A stretch of 54,265 nucleotides of DNA from Lactobacillus sp. ESL0679. Lineage in GTDB: Bacteria; Bacillota; Bacilli; Lactobacillales; Lactobacillaceae. The notes beneath the pieces were generated by a model. That model did not search any database and had not been told where the DNA came from. It was given only the letters and a program-made list of their open reading frames with translations. Position 1 is the stretch's first letter, and every line of letters begins with the position of its first letter. The stretch spans positions 1 to 54,265 of the forward strand of contig NZ_JAQTIG010000009.1 of NCBI RefSeq assembly GCF_029433515.1. Direction: 5' to 3'. Below are positions 25,019 through 32,481 of the stretch, piece by piece. The position numbers and the translations under genes are program-made.

Positions 25019-25483
25019 TCACTTCTTTACTATTTTAGAAACCTTTTTATGTTCCATAATTTTGCTAATATTTCTAGCCGCCACAATTATTCCGGGATCA
25101 ACTTGACCTCTCTCTGCCTTCTTAATAAAAACATATCCTAAGTGAGCCAAAAATGCTGTAATGCTCTTATCTTTTTCAGCAATAATTTTAGGATAAGCCT
25201 GCTGCAGTTCCTGTAACATTTTGCGGTATCTGGTCGATCGTAAACTTGTTTGAATAAGATAACAATCAGATACAGGGAAAAGCTTTGGATATTTGACCAC
25301 ACCAAACTTTTTACGTTCCTTAGTATCTTGTTCTTCCAGCCAAAGTTCTTGATGAGCAAACCATAGAAGCATTGAACCAACAAATTCAACTTGATTTTGC
25401 TGCGGCATAAATAAATTTGCTTTACAGAAACTTTCAGCTCGTTTAAATTCAGACTTTAAAATAGTAAATTTGACTACTACCAT
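25019..25483 (-). CDS. hypothetical protein, paralogue of the adjacent 143-aa protein
   Basis: The 154-aa protein shares a layout and a C-terminal motif with its upstream neighbour: HLGYVFIKKAERGQVDPGI here, HLGFVFAKRIQAGQVIPKL there, plus a shared FGVVKYPKLF / FGIVKYQEVY motif in the middle. The two genes overlap by one base. They look like a tandem duplication. Function unknown. Confidence 0.6.
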   Translation of the reverse strand: MVVVKFTILKSEFKRAESFCKANLFMPQQNQVEFVGSMLLWFAHQELWLEEQDTKERKKFGVVKYPKLFPVSDCYLIQTSLRSTRYRKMLQELQQAYPKIIAEKDKSITAFLAHLGYVFIKKAERGQVDPGIIVAARNISKIMEHKKVSKIVKK

Positions 25484-25914
25484 TACCCTTTTACCTTTTG
25501 TGCTAATTTTGGTATGACTTGACCAGCCTGTATTCTTTTGGCAAAAACAAAACCAAGATGTGCTATAAAATCAAAGTTATTTTTATTTTTATCATTGTAA
25601 ATATTAGGGTAAATGTATTTTAATTTTGTTAACAAAACATCAATTCCTGTCAGTTTAGCCTGTGCTGTTACCTTAACGTAATGATCGCCTAAGTAAACTT
25701 CTTGATATTTAACTATTCCAAAACTATCAATTTGTTTTTGACTAATATAATGCTCCTCTGCACTTAATTCTTCGTAAGCAAACACAAATAAATAATGTCC
25801 AATATGAGCATTATCAGTAATTACGGTCGGCATCTTGTCGGCAATTATTTGTTTTGTTTCTTCAAATTCAGTTTCTAAAATATTACAACTGATTGAACCG
25901 TATTTTTCAGTCAT
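25483..25914 (-). CDS. hypothetical protein, paralogue of the adjacent 154-aa protein
   Basis: The 143-aa soluble protein is the first of a three-gene unit. GGGGAGGAGATAGGT precedes the ATG, immediately after a terminator. It shares the FGIVKY and HLGFVFAKR motifs with the gene downstream. Family not recognised. Confidence 0.6.
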   Translation of the reverse strand: MTEKYGSISCNILETEFEETKQIIADKMPTVITDNAHIGHYLFVFAYEELSAEEHYISQKQIDSFGIVKYQEVYLGDHYVKVTAQAKLTGIDVLLTKLKYIYPNIYNDKNKNNFDFIAHLGFVFAKRIQAGQVIPKLAQKVKG

Positions 25915-25938
25915 ACCTATCTCCTCCCCACAAAAAAA

Positions 25939-25968
25939 GCTATTATTACCTAAATTTGTAATAATAGC
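25939..25968 (-). terminator. terminator between sortase and paralogue pair
   Basis: GCTATTATTAC / GTAATAATAGC, 11-bp stem, followed on the minus strand by TTTTTTTG. It lies 25 bases upstream of the next start codon. Confidence 0.85.
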
Positions 25969-25981
25969 TCTCTTATTAAAA

Positions 25982-26713
25982 TCAATATTTAAATATTTGT
26001 TTTACATATTTAGAAGCACTCTTTAGACTTTGAGAACCAGTTAATCGTCCTCTGACAAATAAACGCCCCTGTCCCGTGTAATCGCATGTAAACAAGGATA
26101 TTACCGGGTGTTTAGCAAATTTTTTGCGATTGAAGGCTAAATTCAAATTGTAGACACCAATAAATTGTGATGATGTGATTTTATAAAAGTAAACTTTTGT
26201 AAAATCCGTCAAGTAAACAACTGTACCATTACTCAATGTGCCATTGACTTTGGCCGTATATAACGGTGAAAAGTAAGTTTGGCCATCGTCCATATTATGT
26301 CCTGCTAATGGATAGTTATTCTTACCCATTTTTTGATCTGCTCTAAAGGTTCCAGCCCCCAGCGCTAGTTCATCATTACCGACCCCTCGAAAAATATTCA
26401 ACAATATATTTTTGCTAGGAACAGCAATTTGACCAACTGCCCGATAATCTCGCCTAACTCGCCACGCATGAGCCAAAGAATTAGGTGAAATTGGTTTTAC
26501 CTTTTTCATGTTATAGCTTGGCTTACGCTTCTGGTGATTATGTCTAGCCTGTTGTAGCTCGGTATTATCGGTAGAAATATGATGAGCAGCCTGTCCTTGC
26601 AGTTTGTCAAAATTCAAAACCACTACAATTGCAGCAACAATTAAAACTAATAAAAGCAGTCCAACAATTGTTATTCGCTTATTCTTCTTTATTAGTCGTT
26701 CTTCCTCAGTCAA
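25982..26713 (-). CDS. srtA: class A-like sortase
   Basis: The start is a TTG at 26711-26713 overlapping the preceding stop. The 243-aa protein has an N-terminal anchor (about residues 14-34), a linker, and the sortase barrel. The catalytic histidine is in PLAGHNMDDG (about 137), cysteine in SLFTCDYTG (about 207) and arginine in LFVRGRL (about 216). All three are present, so it should be active. It joins LPxTG proteins to the wall; the obvious plasmid substrate is the LPKTG adhesin at 20143. Confidence 0.92.
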   Translation of the reverse strand: MTEEERLIKKNKRITIVGLLLLVLIVAAIVVVLNFDKLQGQAAHHISTDNTELQQARHNHQKRKPSYNMKKVKPISPNSLAHAWRVRRDYRAVGQIAVPSKNILLNIFRGVGNDELALGAGTFRADQKMGKNNYPLAGHNMDDGQTYFSPLYTAKVNGTLSNGTVVYLTDFTKVYFYKITSSQFIGVYNLNLAFNRKKFAKHPVISLFTCDYTGQGRLFVRGRLTGSQSLKSASKYVKQIFKY

Positions 26714-26924
26714 AGCTAATGGTTCCTATCCTTGCTTGTTGATAAGCTTCATCGCGTAATTTCTGATCTGCAATCGCGACAATTTGTTTGTACATATCTG
26801 ACTTTTTGTCAGTCAATGCTTCTCTAAAAGCATTCCAAACAGCATCTTGCACCCACTTATCATAGCTAATACCTTTTTTCTCTTTTAGATAAGCGGCGAC
26901 GACTGGGTCTAGCTTTTTTGCCAT
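26706..26924 (-). CDS. small hypothetical protein
   Basis: The 72-aa protein is helical and charged (VVAAYLKEKKGISYDKWVQDAV), without membrane segments. AAAGGTG is 8 bases before the ATG. Its stop overlaps the TTG start of the sortase, so the two are translationally linked. Family unknown. Confidence 0.6.
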   Translation of the reverse strand: MAKKLDPVVAAYLKEKKGISYDKWVQDAVWNAFREALTDKKSDMYKQIVAIADQKLRDEAYQQARIGTISFD

Positions 26925-26939
26925 TCAAACATCACCTTT

Positions 26940-27734
26940 ACCTTCTTTACTAATTTAATTGGGGTATTATCAACCCCATTCTTAATTTATTGCAGTAACA
27001 TGTACTGCCATCTTGTTAACCATAAACATCAACCAAATTGGCTTTCTTCAACTATAACCAGTTGAAATTAAGTGTTATTACAAAGGTTCTCAAGTTGAGA
27101 CGCACCTTTAATCTTTCCACTTAGTGTCTAGCTAATCACTGATCTACTACTCAATTTTTTAGTCGTTAAAATCTAATTACTTATATAATTAGCAAAAATT
27201 TCATAGTAGATAACGGTATATCAACAAATCTTCTCTCTTTGAACCTAATAAAAATTAGGCAAACCATTTATCATATCCTTTTCAGCAGCGACGTTTTAGT
27301 TTATGGGGCATTTCCTCCGAGATAATTAAACTTATCTATAACAAACTTATGTGCTACATACAGACTTTTTAACGTTGCAAATGTGTATTAAGCACTTGCT
27401 TTTGTACTTCTTCGTTCTGGAAGCATAGCGAGGACAGCTTAGGAGCAACTGACGACCGCCGTTCAGCAGATCATGTTTTTGCAATAACGAGTTGCAAGCC
27501 ATTACTTATCACTCCGGCAATTTTGTAGCTTCTGTATTTTCTGTGGTTTCCAATGTTTTCCACGCCTTAGGCTTATCCACTTGATTAAACTTCAAGTTTC
27601 AGCACAAATAGCCAGATACTAAATGTGCCACCAGTTTTCATTATTAAAATGTAAATGTACCTGGGAATATTATTCCCTAAAAAGTAACGAGCGTTGCAGC
27701 TCATCTGTCAACAACAGTTGCTATGCAATACTTT
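26940..27734 (-). ncRNA. candidate giant structured RNA (GOLLD/ROOL-like)
   Basis: About 795 bases carry no credible reading frame on either strand, in a plasmid otherwise densely coded, and the composition is less AT-biased in places. Read on the minus strand there are many local stems: GGGAATA/TATTCCC (27663-27677), TTCAACT/AGTTGAA (about 27047-27066), TCTCAA/TTGAGA nested in AAAGGT/ACCTTT (about 27083-27111), GCAGTA/TACTGC (26993-27009) and GGGGT/ACCCC (26961-26977). A cloverleaf unit lies at the 5-prime edge. Lactobacillus plasmids and prophages are known hosts of GOLLD and ROOL RNAs of 500-900 nt. I cannot assign the class without a covariance model. Confidence 0.6.
27663..27734 (-). ncRNA. 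cloverleaf RNA unit D plus 3-prime hairpin
   Basis: The closing stem is AAAGTA (27681-27686) / TACTTT (27729-27734). Inside are three hairpins: GAGC-GTTGCA-GCTC (27689-27702), CTGT-CAACA-ACAG (27705-27717) and TTGC-TAT-GCAA (27718-27728). GGGAATA/TATTCCC adjoins at 27663-27677. The architecture is the same as in three units at 30.3-30.7 kb. It lies at the 5-prime edge of the candidate giant RNA. Confidence 0.6.
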
Positions 27735-28131
27735 ACAAATGATATTTATTATTCAAGTAAGACCGTAATGTATTTCTGAACTTTGTATTATTTTTATCAG
27801 AATTAATTAGTGCCTGGTATTCAGTAAGTGCCGAATTATACCCCTCTTGGGTCTGCTGCAATTTAGTAATTTGAGAATTGAGCTTACGAAGCTGCTTTTT
27901 TATTTTGTGAGATACTGGCTGCATTTCTAACTTTTCTTTATTTTCTTGCAGCTTATAAAGCTCTAACTCTAGCACACGAAGTTTTTTATTAAATACCTCA
28001 AGTGTCTCCTTTTTACTCTTTTCAGAAAACATATCTTTTTTTAGTCTATTAGCTGCTAAAGTATAGTCACGCAATTTCATCAATAAGTATGCTGCAAATG
28101 CACAAATTAAAATAATTTCAAAACTAGACAT
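27733..28131 (-). CDS. hypothetical membrane-anchored coiled-coil protein
   Basis: The 132-aa protein has one N-terminal membrane segment (about residues 4-20) and a long coiled coil (about 35-105, leucine/lysine/glutamine-rich). GTAGAGGTGG precedes the ATG. It is in the same minus-strand block as several small membrane proteins. Function unknown. Confidence 0.65.
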   Translation of the reverse strand: MSSFEIILICAFAAYLLMKLRDYTLAANRLKKDMFSEKSKKETLEVFNKKLRVLELELYKLQENKEKLEMQPVSHKIKKQLRKLNSQITKLQQTQEGYNSALTEYQALINSDKNNTKFRNTLRSYLNNKYHL

Positions 28132-28144
28132 GATTTTTCCACCT

Positions 28145-28435
28145 CTACATTCCTTTATACAAAGATAAGTACATCATTAAGCAACCAATTAACTCAATAA
28201 CAAAAATAATTCCGCAAATGATTAATCCTTCATTTAAAATTACATCTAGCCCTCGATTTATTTTCCACCAGAAGCCAAAAATTTTCGCTTTTTCCGCTTT
28301 TTTGCCTATCAGCCAAACTATTACTAGCCAAAAAATAAAGAGTAGAACAGAAATTTTACTATGAAGCATAGCAAATGTAAGTATGTAATCTATAATTTGA
28401 AAAAATAAATTAAACGCTATCCCTAGAATTTTCAT
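28145..28435 (-). CDS. hypothetical membrane protein
   Basis: The 96-aa protein has three hydrophobic segments (about residues 5-22, 28-45, 72-92). It starts one base after the stop of the upstream gene, so it depends on translational coupling. No family is recognised. Confidence 0.6.
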   Translation of the reverse strand: MKILGIAFNLFFQIIDYILTFAMLHSKISVLLFIFWLVIVWLIGKKAEKAKIFGFWWKINRGLDVILNEGLIICGIIFVIELIGCLMMYLSLYKGM

Positions 28436-28436
28436 T

Positions 28437-28751
28437 TTATGATTGACGCTTATGATATTGCTTCTGCCAAATTAAAATTGACTTTCTTCTTGCATACTTA
28501 GAATAAGTCCTTTTTCTATAACAAACTCTTTTACCATGAATATCGTATCCCTCTTGCATATACTGATAAACAAAATTTAACGGCTGACTTGTGCCGACTC
28601 CATCGGGATCAATCTTATAAAAATTGCCATCTTGCCCATTAATCCACGAGCGGCCAAACATTTTTACTTTAACTACCACTTCAAAAACTTTATTAATTGA
28701 ACAAGTTTGTAAATTTTTTATGCGCTTTTGTTGCTTATAAGTATTTCTCAT
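28437..28751 (-). CDS. hypothetical basic soluble protein
   Basis: The 104-aa protein is strongly basic with many Tyr/Arg/Lys residues (YRKRTYSKYARRKS), suggesting nucleic-acid or membrane-surface binding. A central motif WINGQDGNFYKIDPDGVGTS is distinctive. Family unknown. Confidence 0.6.
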   Translation of the reverse strand: MRNTYKQQKRIKNLQTCSINKVFEVVVKVKMFGRSWINGQDGNFYKIDPDGVGTSQPLNFVYQYMQEGYDIHGKRVCYRKRTYSKYARRKSILIWQKQYHKRQS

Positions 28752-28774
28752 AAAACTGTTTTCCTCGGCTCTAC

Positions 28775-29017
28775 TTAAATCAAGCTTATTATTACTGCAA
28801 ATATAAAATAGGTAATTGAAACGGTAAGATAAAAGCCACCAGCGAATTTATTTTCATCACTAATATTTGGTCTAGCTTTAAACAGTACAACGCTTCTAAG
28901 TGAACGAAACATTCCAATAAACGCAAAGATATATCCAAACATTAAGTAAATTATTGCTATGTAATCTAGTATTCCATGTGGAGGAAATAATCTTGCCAAG
29001 AAACTTATATTAAACAT
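28775..29017 (-). CDS. small membrane protein
   Basis: The 80-aa protein has two membrane helices (about 15-36 and 60-79) with a basic loop between them (SLRSVVLFKARP). The gene follows closely on the 55-aa membrane protein at 29033. Function unknown. Confidence 0.6.
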   Translation of the reverse strand: MFNISFLARLFPPHGILDYIAIIYLMFGYIFAFIGMFRSLRSVVLFKARPNISDENKFAGGFYLTVSITYFIFAVIISLI

Positions 29018-29032
29018 TTTTTATTCATCTCT

Positions 29033-29200
29033 TTACCCAAATAGCATATGTACAATTAATGGAAGTAATAGAAGCAGTAAAAATCCTAGTACACCTCCTA
29101 ATGTCCTCAATATTCCAAAATCACTAATACACACAAAAAGTGACATTATTACCAAAAAAGATATTCCCCATACACCAAAATAGCCCAATAAAATATACAA
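29033..29200 (-). CDS. small membrane protein (TTG start)
   Basis: This 55-aa reading frame is short and starts with TTG at 29198-29200, 8 bases after GAGGGAG. It encodes two hydrophobic helices joined by a short loop (CISDFGILRTLGG), ending LIVHMLFG. It fills the interval between the nuclease gene and the 80-aa gene with normal operon spacing. No family is recognised. Confidence 0.5.
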   Translation of the reverse strand: MYILLGYFGVWGISFLVIMSLFVCISDFGILRTLGGVLGFLLLLLLPLIVHMLFG

Positions 29201-29227
29201 AATATTTTCTCCCTCTCTAAACCATTA

Positions 29228-30007
29228 TTATTTCTTCTCACATACTACTCGTACGTTTCCAGTTTGATAGTTAAAAACAAAACCTGGTTGAACATTAAAA
29301 ATGTAGACATTGAAATTTAACATACCATCAGCTGATTTAGCTTGTAAGTTAATACCTCTTGCCATCAATTCGCTTCCTCTAAAAACAGGTGTTGCTTGAT
29401 AAATTACTCGTTGCCCTGCACGCATTGCTGCCCTAACCTGCTCCTCATATTGAGTTTGAATTTTCTGATTAGTGTAAGCAGACTGGGTAAACAGATTTTT
29501 AGGGTTATTTTGATCACCTGCAGTTTGACCAGTATAGTGGCCAAAAGAATTAATTCCACCGGTTAAAGAATAAGCTATTAAATGACCACGATTATAAATT
29601 TGTACACCATTACGGTACGGATAATGCCAACCTGTTGGTTTAACATTCTGCCGCTTACGTTTTGCCTGATTAGCCAAATTTCTTTTTATCAAGTAGGCGG
29701 TATTAGAACCAGACGTACGGTTTAAATAATCCAAATTTTGATAGATTACCTGATTACCTCGCCAGCTGCTAAACTTTAGCGTTGAGCGTCCGTGATTAAC
29801 TTGTCTAACAACTTGCTCTTTTTGATGATAAGTAAGGTGACTTAACTTCATGTAGTCTTTTGAACTTAATCCACCGACTTTGGACTGGTCTTGCTTTTGA
29901 ATTGTTGGCTTGCTGAACGAGCTAGTAACAGTAGTTGAACACCCACTACTTAGTAGTGCTAATCCTACCGATAAAATAGAAATCAATTTTTTTCGATTAT
30001 TTCGCAT
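29228..30007 (-). CDS. secreted lipoprotein-type DNA/RNA non-specific endonuclease
   Basis: The 259-aa protein has a lipoprotein signal (lipobox LLSSGC, cysteine near residue 23) and a beta-beta-alpha-Me nuclease domain. The catalytic region is NRGHLIAYSLTGG (about 143-155, the DRGH-type motif with histidine intact), with DQNNPKNLFTQSAYTNQ (about 170-186) carrying the conserved asparagine. EndA/Sda1-like enzymes cleave extracellular DNA. On a conjugative plasmid it may limit competing naked DNA, feed nucleotides or loosen cell aggregates. The role is inferred. Confidence 0.9.
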   Translation of the reverse strand: MRNNRKKLISILSVGLALLSSGCSTTVTSSFSKPTIQKQDQSKVGGLSSKDYMKLSHLTYHQKEQVVRQVNHGRSTLKFSSWRGNQVIYQNLDYLNRTSGSNTAYLIKRNLANQAKRKRQNVKPTGWHYPYRNGVQIYNRGHLIAYSLTGGINSFGHYTGQTAGDQNNPKNLFTQSAYTNQKIQTQYEEQVRAAMRAGQRVIYQATPVFRGSELMARGINLQAKSADGMLNFNVYIFNVQPGFVFNYQTGNVRVVCEKK

Positions 30008-30012
30008 ATTTA

Positions 30013-30180
30013 CTACCTCAAATAACTCCCCAGCAAAACTAAGCCTATAGATAGAAAAATGAATAAACCGATTAAGTCAATAAATATTTTTATAGAACCA
30101 ATTTGATCAAAAATGGTAATTCGAACTGCAAAGTAACTAAATGCAACTGTAACCAACCATACTGGTACTAAATCGGTCAT
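30013..30180 (-). CDS. small membrane protein upstream of the nuclease
   Basis: The 55-aa frame starts at ATG 30178-30180 (MTDLVPVWLVTVAF), preceded by GAAGGG and an out-of-frame ATG. It has two hydrophobic segments and ends LLGSYLR. The stop lies 5 bases before the nuclease start, and its GAGG-rich end supplies the nuclease ribosome site. Too short for many gene finders. Function unknown. Confidence 0.55.
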   Translation of the reverse strand: MTDLVPVWLVTVAFSYFAVRITIFDQIGSIKIFIDLIGLFIFLSIGLVLLGSYLR

Positions 30181-30323
30181 TCCATATTTTCCCTTCTTTT
30201 TTATTTTTAACAGAAGCAGAAAGTGTCGATACTTTCCTTACCGTTATCATAAGTAAGTTGGCCATGCAATGCTTCTTAAATAGTGTATATTTAGTATATG
30301 TATAGGAATAAAAATTGAATTTC

Positions 30324-30409
30324 ATTGAGAATGTAATTTCCATTCTCAATGGAAGTAAAGAGCGTTGCTGCTCGATCACCGTTTTGGCGTCCATCTTTGT
30401 GGTACTTCC
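30324..30409 (-). ncRNA. cloverleaf RNA unit A
   Basis: The closing stem GGAAGTA (30351-30357) / TACTTCC (30403-30409) contains three hairpins: GAGC-GTTGCT-GCTC (30360-30373), CACC-GTTTT-GGCG (30377-30389, a G-U pair only on the minus strand) and CCA-TCTTTG-TGG (30391-30402). A 10-bp hairpin ATTGAGAATG/CATTCTCAAT (30324-30350) follows in RNA order. The unit with its hairpin is exactly 86 nt, as are units B and C. Confidence 0.6.
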
Positions 30410-30475
30410 ACTTTTTAGCATATTGCTTAAAATAATTTGGAAAAGCAATGTAACTAAATATAATGTTGAGGGTAT

Positions 30476-30561
30476 TTGCAAACAAAATTGTTTGCAACAG
30501 AAACAAGAAGTATTGCAACTCCTCTGCCTTTATCATCAGCAGCCAGCTGACCTGATGTTTC
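30476..30561 (-). ncRNA. cloverleaf RNA unit B
   Basis: The closing stem is GAAACA (30500-30505) / TGTTTC (30556-30561). The inner hairpins are GAAG-loop-CCTC (30507-30524, with a G-U pair only on the minus strand), CTGC/GCAG (30524-30542) and CAG/CTG (30544-30554). An 8-bp hairpin TTGCAAAC/GTTTGCAA (30476-30497) follows. The loop sequence TTGCAA is shared with the other units. Confidence 0.55.
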
Positions 30562-30615
30562 TTCGACAATAATATTATTTAGGAGATTATTGTCTAAAAA
30601 ATGAATTTTAATAGT

Positions 30616-30701
30616 TTGAGAATATAGAAAATGTTCTCAATAGAAATAAAGAATGTTTGCAACTCCTCTAGTTTTAAACTAGCCAGCTAACCTGGTACTT
30701 C
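30616..30701 (-). ncRNA. cloverleaf RNA unit C
   Basis: The closing stem is GAAATA (30643-30648) / TACTTC (30696-30701), with a G-U pair on the minus strand. The inner hairpins include the near-perfect CTAGTTT-T-AAACTAG (30668-30682) and CCAG-CTAAC-CTGG (30683-30695). TTGAGAA/TTCTCAA (30616-30640) follows. Spacers between units also fold (GACAATAAT/ATTATTGTC, 30565-30594; ATTGCTT/AAGCAAT, 30422-30449), so the whole 30.3-30.7 kb stretch may be one RNA. Confidence 0.6.
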
Positions 30702-30714
30702 TTTTTAGCTTTAT

Positions 30715-31116
30715 TCAGCCCATTCTGATTTCCACTACCTCTAATGGATCAACTTCCCAACAATGACCATTAAGAATCAATAACCAAGGAAAATTATCCC
30801 GTTTACGGTGTTCTTGATAAGTCGAAATAGTAGCTCTTGGCGTGTTATAAACAGAAAATTTAAGACCATAATCTACCAAACCCTGACTTAATAAACACGA
30901 AACCAAATTAGGATAAGTAGCTGCAATATTTTCTAAATCAATAGCCGTTCTTTTATCTGAACTATTTCCTTTTTGACTTGTTAAATCGCTGATAAACATA
31001 TCTTTACCTGCAGCAGACGCTAAACGTGTGTCAACAGTTATACGATATTGCTTATTCCAATCAGTGAAATCACGGTGAACGCTATATTTAATACCGTACT
31101 GATATGGCTTAACCAT
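30715..31116 (-). CDS. hypothetical soluble protein
   Basis: The start is ATG at 31116 (MVKPYQYGIKYSVHRDFTDW), 9 bases after AAAGAGG; an upstream TTG overlaps that ribosome site. The 133-aa protein contains a conserved-looking aromatic core (WLLILNGHCWEVDPLEVVEIRMG). It is downstream of a 57-aa gene and upstream of the cloverleaf array. No family is recognised. Confidence 0.6.
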   Translation of the reverse strand: MVKPYQYGIKYSVHRDFTDWNKQYRITVDTRLASAAGKDMFISDLTSQKGNSSDKRTAIDLENIAATYPNLVSCLLSQGLVDYGLKFSVYNTPRATISTYQEHRKRDNFPWLLILNGHCWEVDPLEVVEIRMG

Positions 31117-31135
31117 TAATCTCAACCTCTTTTAG

Positions 31136-31309
31136 CTAACTGACAATTTCATCATACCCATATTCCAATCCAGCACCAGAAATTGCAGCACGCTTAATTT
31201 CACTATTTAGTTCTTTACCATGAACTGAAGCTGGTACGATAACTTCTTCGAAGTTATAGCCAGGATCAGTTTTTGTTTTCCAATAAACTCGATATTTTTT
31301 AGTTTCCAT
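31136..31309 (-). CDS. small hypothetical protein heading the minus-strand block
   Basis: The 57-aa frame starts at ATG 31307-31309 (METKKYRVYWKTKTDPGYNF) and ends GLEYGYDEIVS. The ribosome site is modest (TGAAAG). Composition and spacing (19 bases to the next gene) support a real gene. It diverges from the resolvase gene across a 140-base region. Function unknown. Confidence 0.5.
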   Translation of the reverse strand: METKKYRVYWKTKTDPGYNFEEVIVPASVHGKELNSEIKRAAISGAGLEYGYDEIVS

Positions 31310-31342
31310 CTTTCAATACATTTCTATAACTCAAACTTATGT

Positions 31343-31378
31343 TCCTCTCTCATAACTTAAAAGTTGTAAGAGAGACAA
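31343..31378. repeat. recombinase-site-like inverted repeat, left direct repeat copy
   Basis: TCCTCTCTCATAACTT (31343-31358) is the left member of a 16-bp direct repeat whose other copy is at 32041-32056, so the pair flanks the first serine recombinase gene. The left copy also forms an imperfect inverted repeat with the following AAGTTGTAAGAGAG, the usual form of a resolvase subsite. Confidence 0.55.
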
Positions 31379-31392
31379 CTTAATGCTATACT
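31364..31392 (+). promoter_or_regulatory. promoter of the first serine recombinase gene
   Basis: TTGTAA (31364-31369), a 17-base spacer and TATACT (31387-31392) with TGC before it. The -35 lies in the inverted repeat above, so the recombinase could control its own expression. Confidence 0.65.
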
Positions 31393-31451
31393 AACAGCGA
31401 TTAGTAATTAATGTTTTCGCTAACAAAAATCAGAAAAAGGGAAAGAGTTAT

Positions 31452-32024
31452 ATGCTTTATGGCTATGCAAGAGTTAGCACAAGTGGTCAAGATCTTAGTG
31501 CCCAAATTGCTTTATTAAAAAAAGCTGGTGCAGAAAAAATTTACCAAGAAAAGTTCACAGGAACAACTCTCAATCGTCCGGTTTTCTCTAAATTACTAAA
31601 AAAGTTAAGGCAAGGTGATCAGTTGATCATAACCAAACTTGATCGGTTTGCAAGAAATACTAGAGAAGCCAAAGAAACAATCAAAACACTGTCTGATAAG
31701 GGAGTTATCGTAAATATTTTAAATTTAGGTATAGTTGACACTACTTCACCAACAGGCAAATTTTCTTTTTCAGTCTTTTCGGCTATTGCTCAATTTGATC
31801 GTGACATGATTATTACACGCACACAAGAGGGTAAAGAATATGCACGAAAGCATAATCCCAACTATCGTGAGGGACGTAAAGAAATTTATAGTGATCGTCA
31901 AATTAAGGCTGCTTATGAATTACATAAAAAGGGCATGTCGCTCAATGATCTCAATAAAAAAACAGGAATTAGCATAGCAACTTTGTGTAGAAGGTTTAAT
32001 AAATTAAAGCAAATTAAAGCGTAA
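31452..32024 (+). CDS. serine recombinase (resolvase/invertase family)
   Basis: The 190-aa protein has the catalytic serine in GYARVSTSGQDLSAQ (Ser9 or so), the conserved LDRFARN motif (about 70) and the arginine-rich DRDMIITRTQEG. A C-terminal helix-turn-helix (LNDLNKKTGISIATLCRRF) follows. All domains look intact. It is likely used for multimer resolution or as a relic of a transposon or invertible element. Confidence 0.93.
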   Translation: MLYGYARVSTSGQDLSAQIALLKKAGAEKIYQEKFTGTTLNRPVFSKLLKKLRQGDQLIITKLDRFARNTREAKETIKTLSDKGVIVNILNLGIVDTTSPTGKFSFSVFSAIAQFDRDMIITRTQEGKEYARKHNPNYREGRKEIYSDRQIKAAYELHKKGMSLNDLNKKTGISIATLCRRFNKLKQIKA

Positions 32025-32040
32025 TAAATAGAGAAATCCA

Positions 32041-32056
32041 TCCTCTCTCATAACTT
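32041..32056. repeat. 16-bp direct repeat, right copy
   Basis: TCCTCTCTCATAACTT, identical to 31343-31358 and 698 bases from it, placed just after the stop of the first recombinase gene. Confidence 0.6.
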
Positions 32057-32453
32057 TTAATTTGCGAAAAATAAAAATAAAGCTGTTAAAAGCCATTAAA
32101 AGCTGTTATAACAAGTTTTTTTCCTTAATACCTATAACAAAAAAATTCTATTTTACCGCTTTGTAAGCAATTACTTTCAACATGCTATGATAATAGCAAG
32201 CTGTCCTACTAAACTAGCTATACTAGATAATTTTAGCTAGTTTAATTGATTTTTGTATAAACTAAAGTCGCTAAATATAGCGTGCTTACACATTTATATA
32301 TAATAAAAGTAGAGAAAAAATACTTAAAAAACAAGTTTTTTCTAATTCATTGTCTGCTTTTTATGACATAAGTAAACTTAAAAAATTGTTATCACTCTTA
32401 TGAGATTATTTTTTTGTTATGGAGATTAAGTTGTAACATCTGGGTGTCCCCTA

Positions 32454-32481
32454 TTGATACACAATTTCAGCAGCGTATAAT
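32454..32481 (+). promoter_or_regulatory. promoter of the second serine recombinase gene
   Basis: TTGATA (32454-32459), a 16-base spacer and TATAAT (32476-32481), about 48 bases from the start codon. TGTAACAT repeats flank it on both sides, consistent with autoregulation. Confidence 0.65.

Noticed and set aside
30137..30572. Overlapping frames of 85-114 codons on both strands
   Set aside because: They cross the cloverleaf unit A and B region and the small 55-aa membrane gene, lack ribosome sites and resemble no protein; the RNA-structure reading explains the sequence better.
30324..30701. tRNA or tRNA-like genes
   Set aside because: The cloverleaf has the right number of arms but lacks a T-loop TTCGA, a 7-base anticodon loop and tRNA length.
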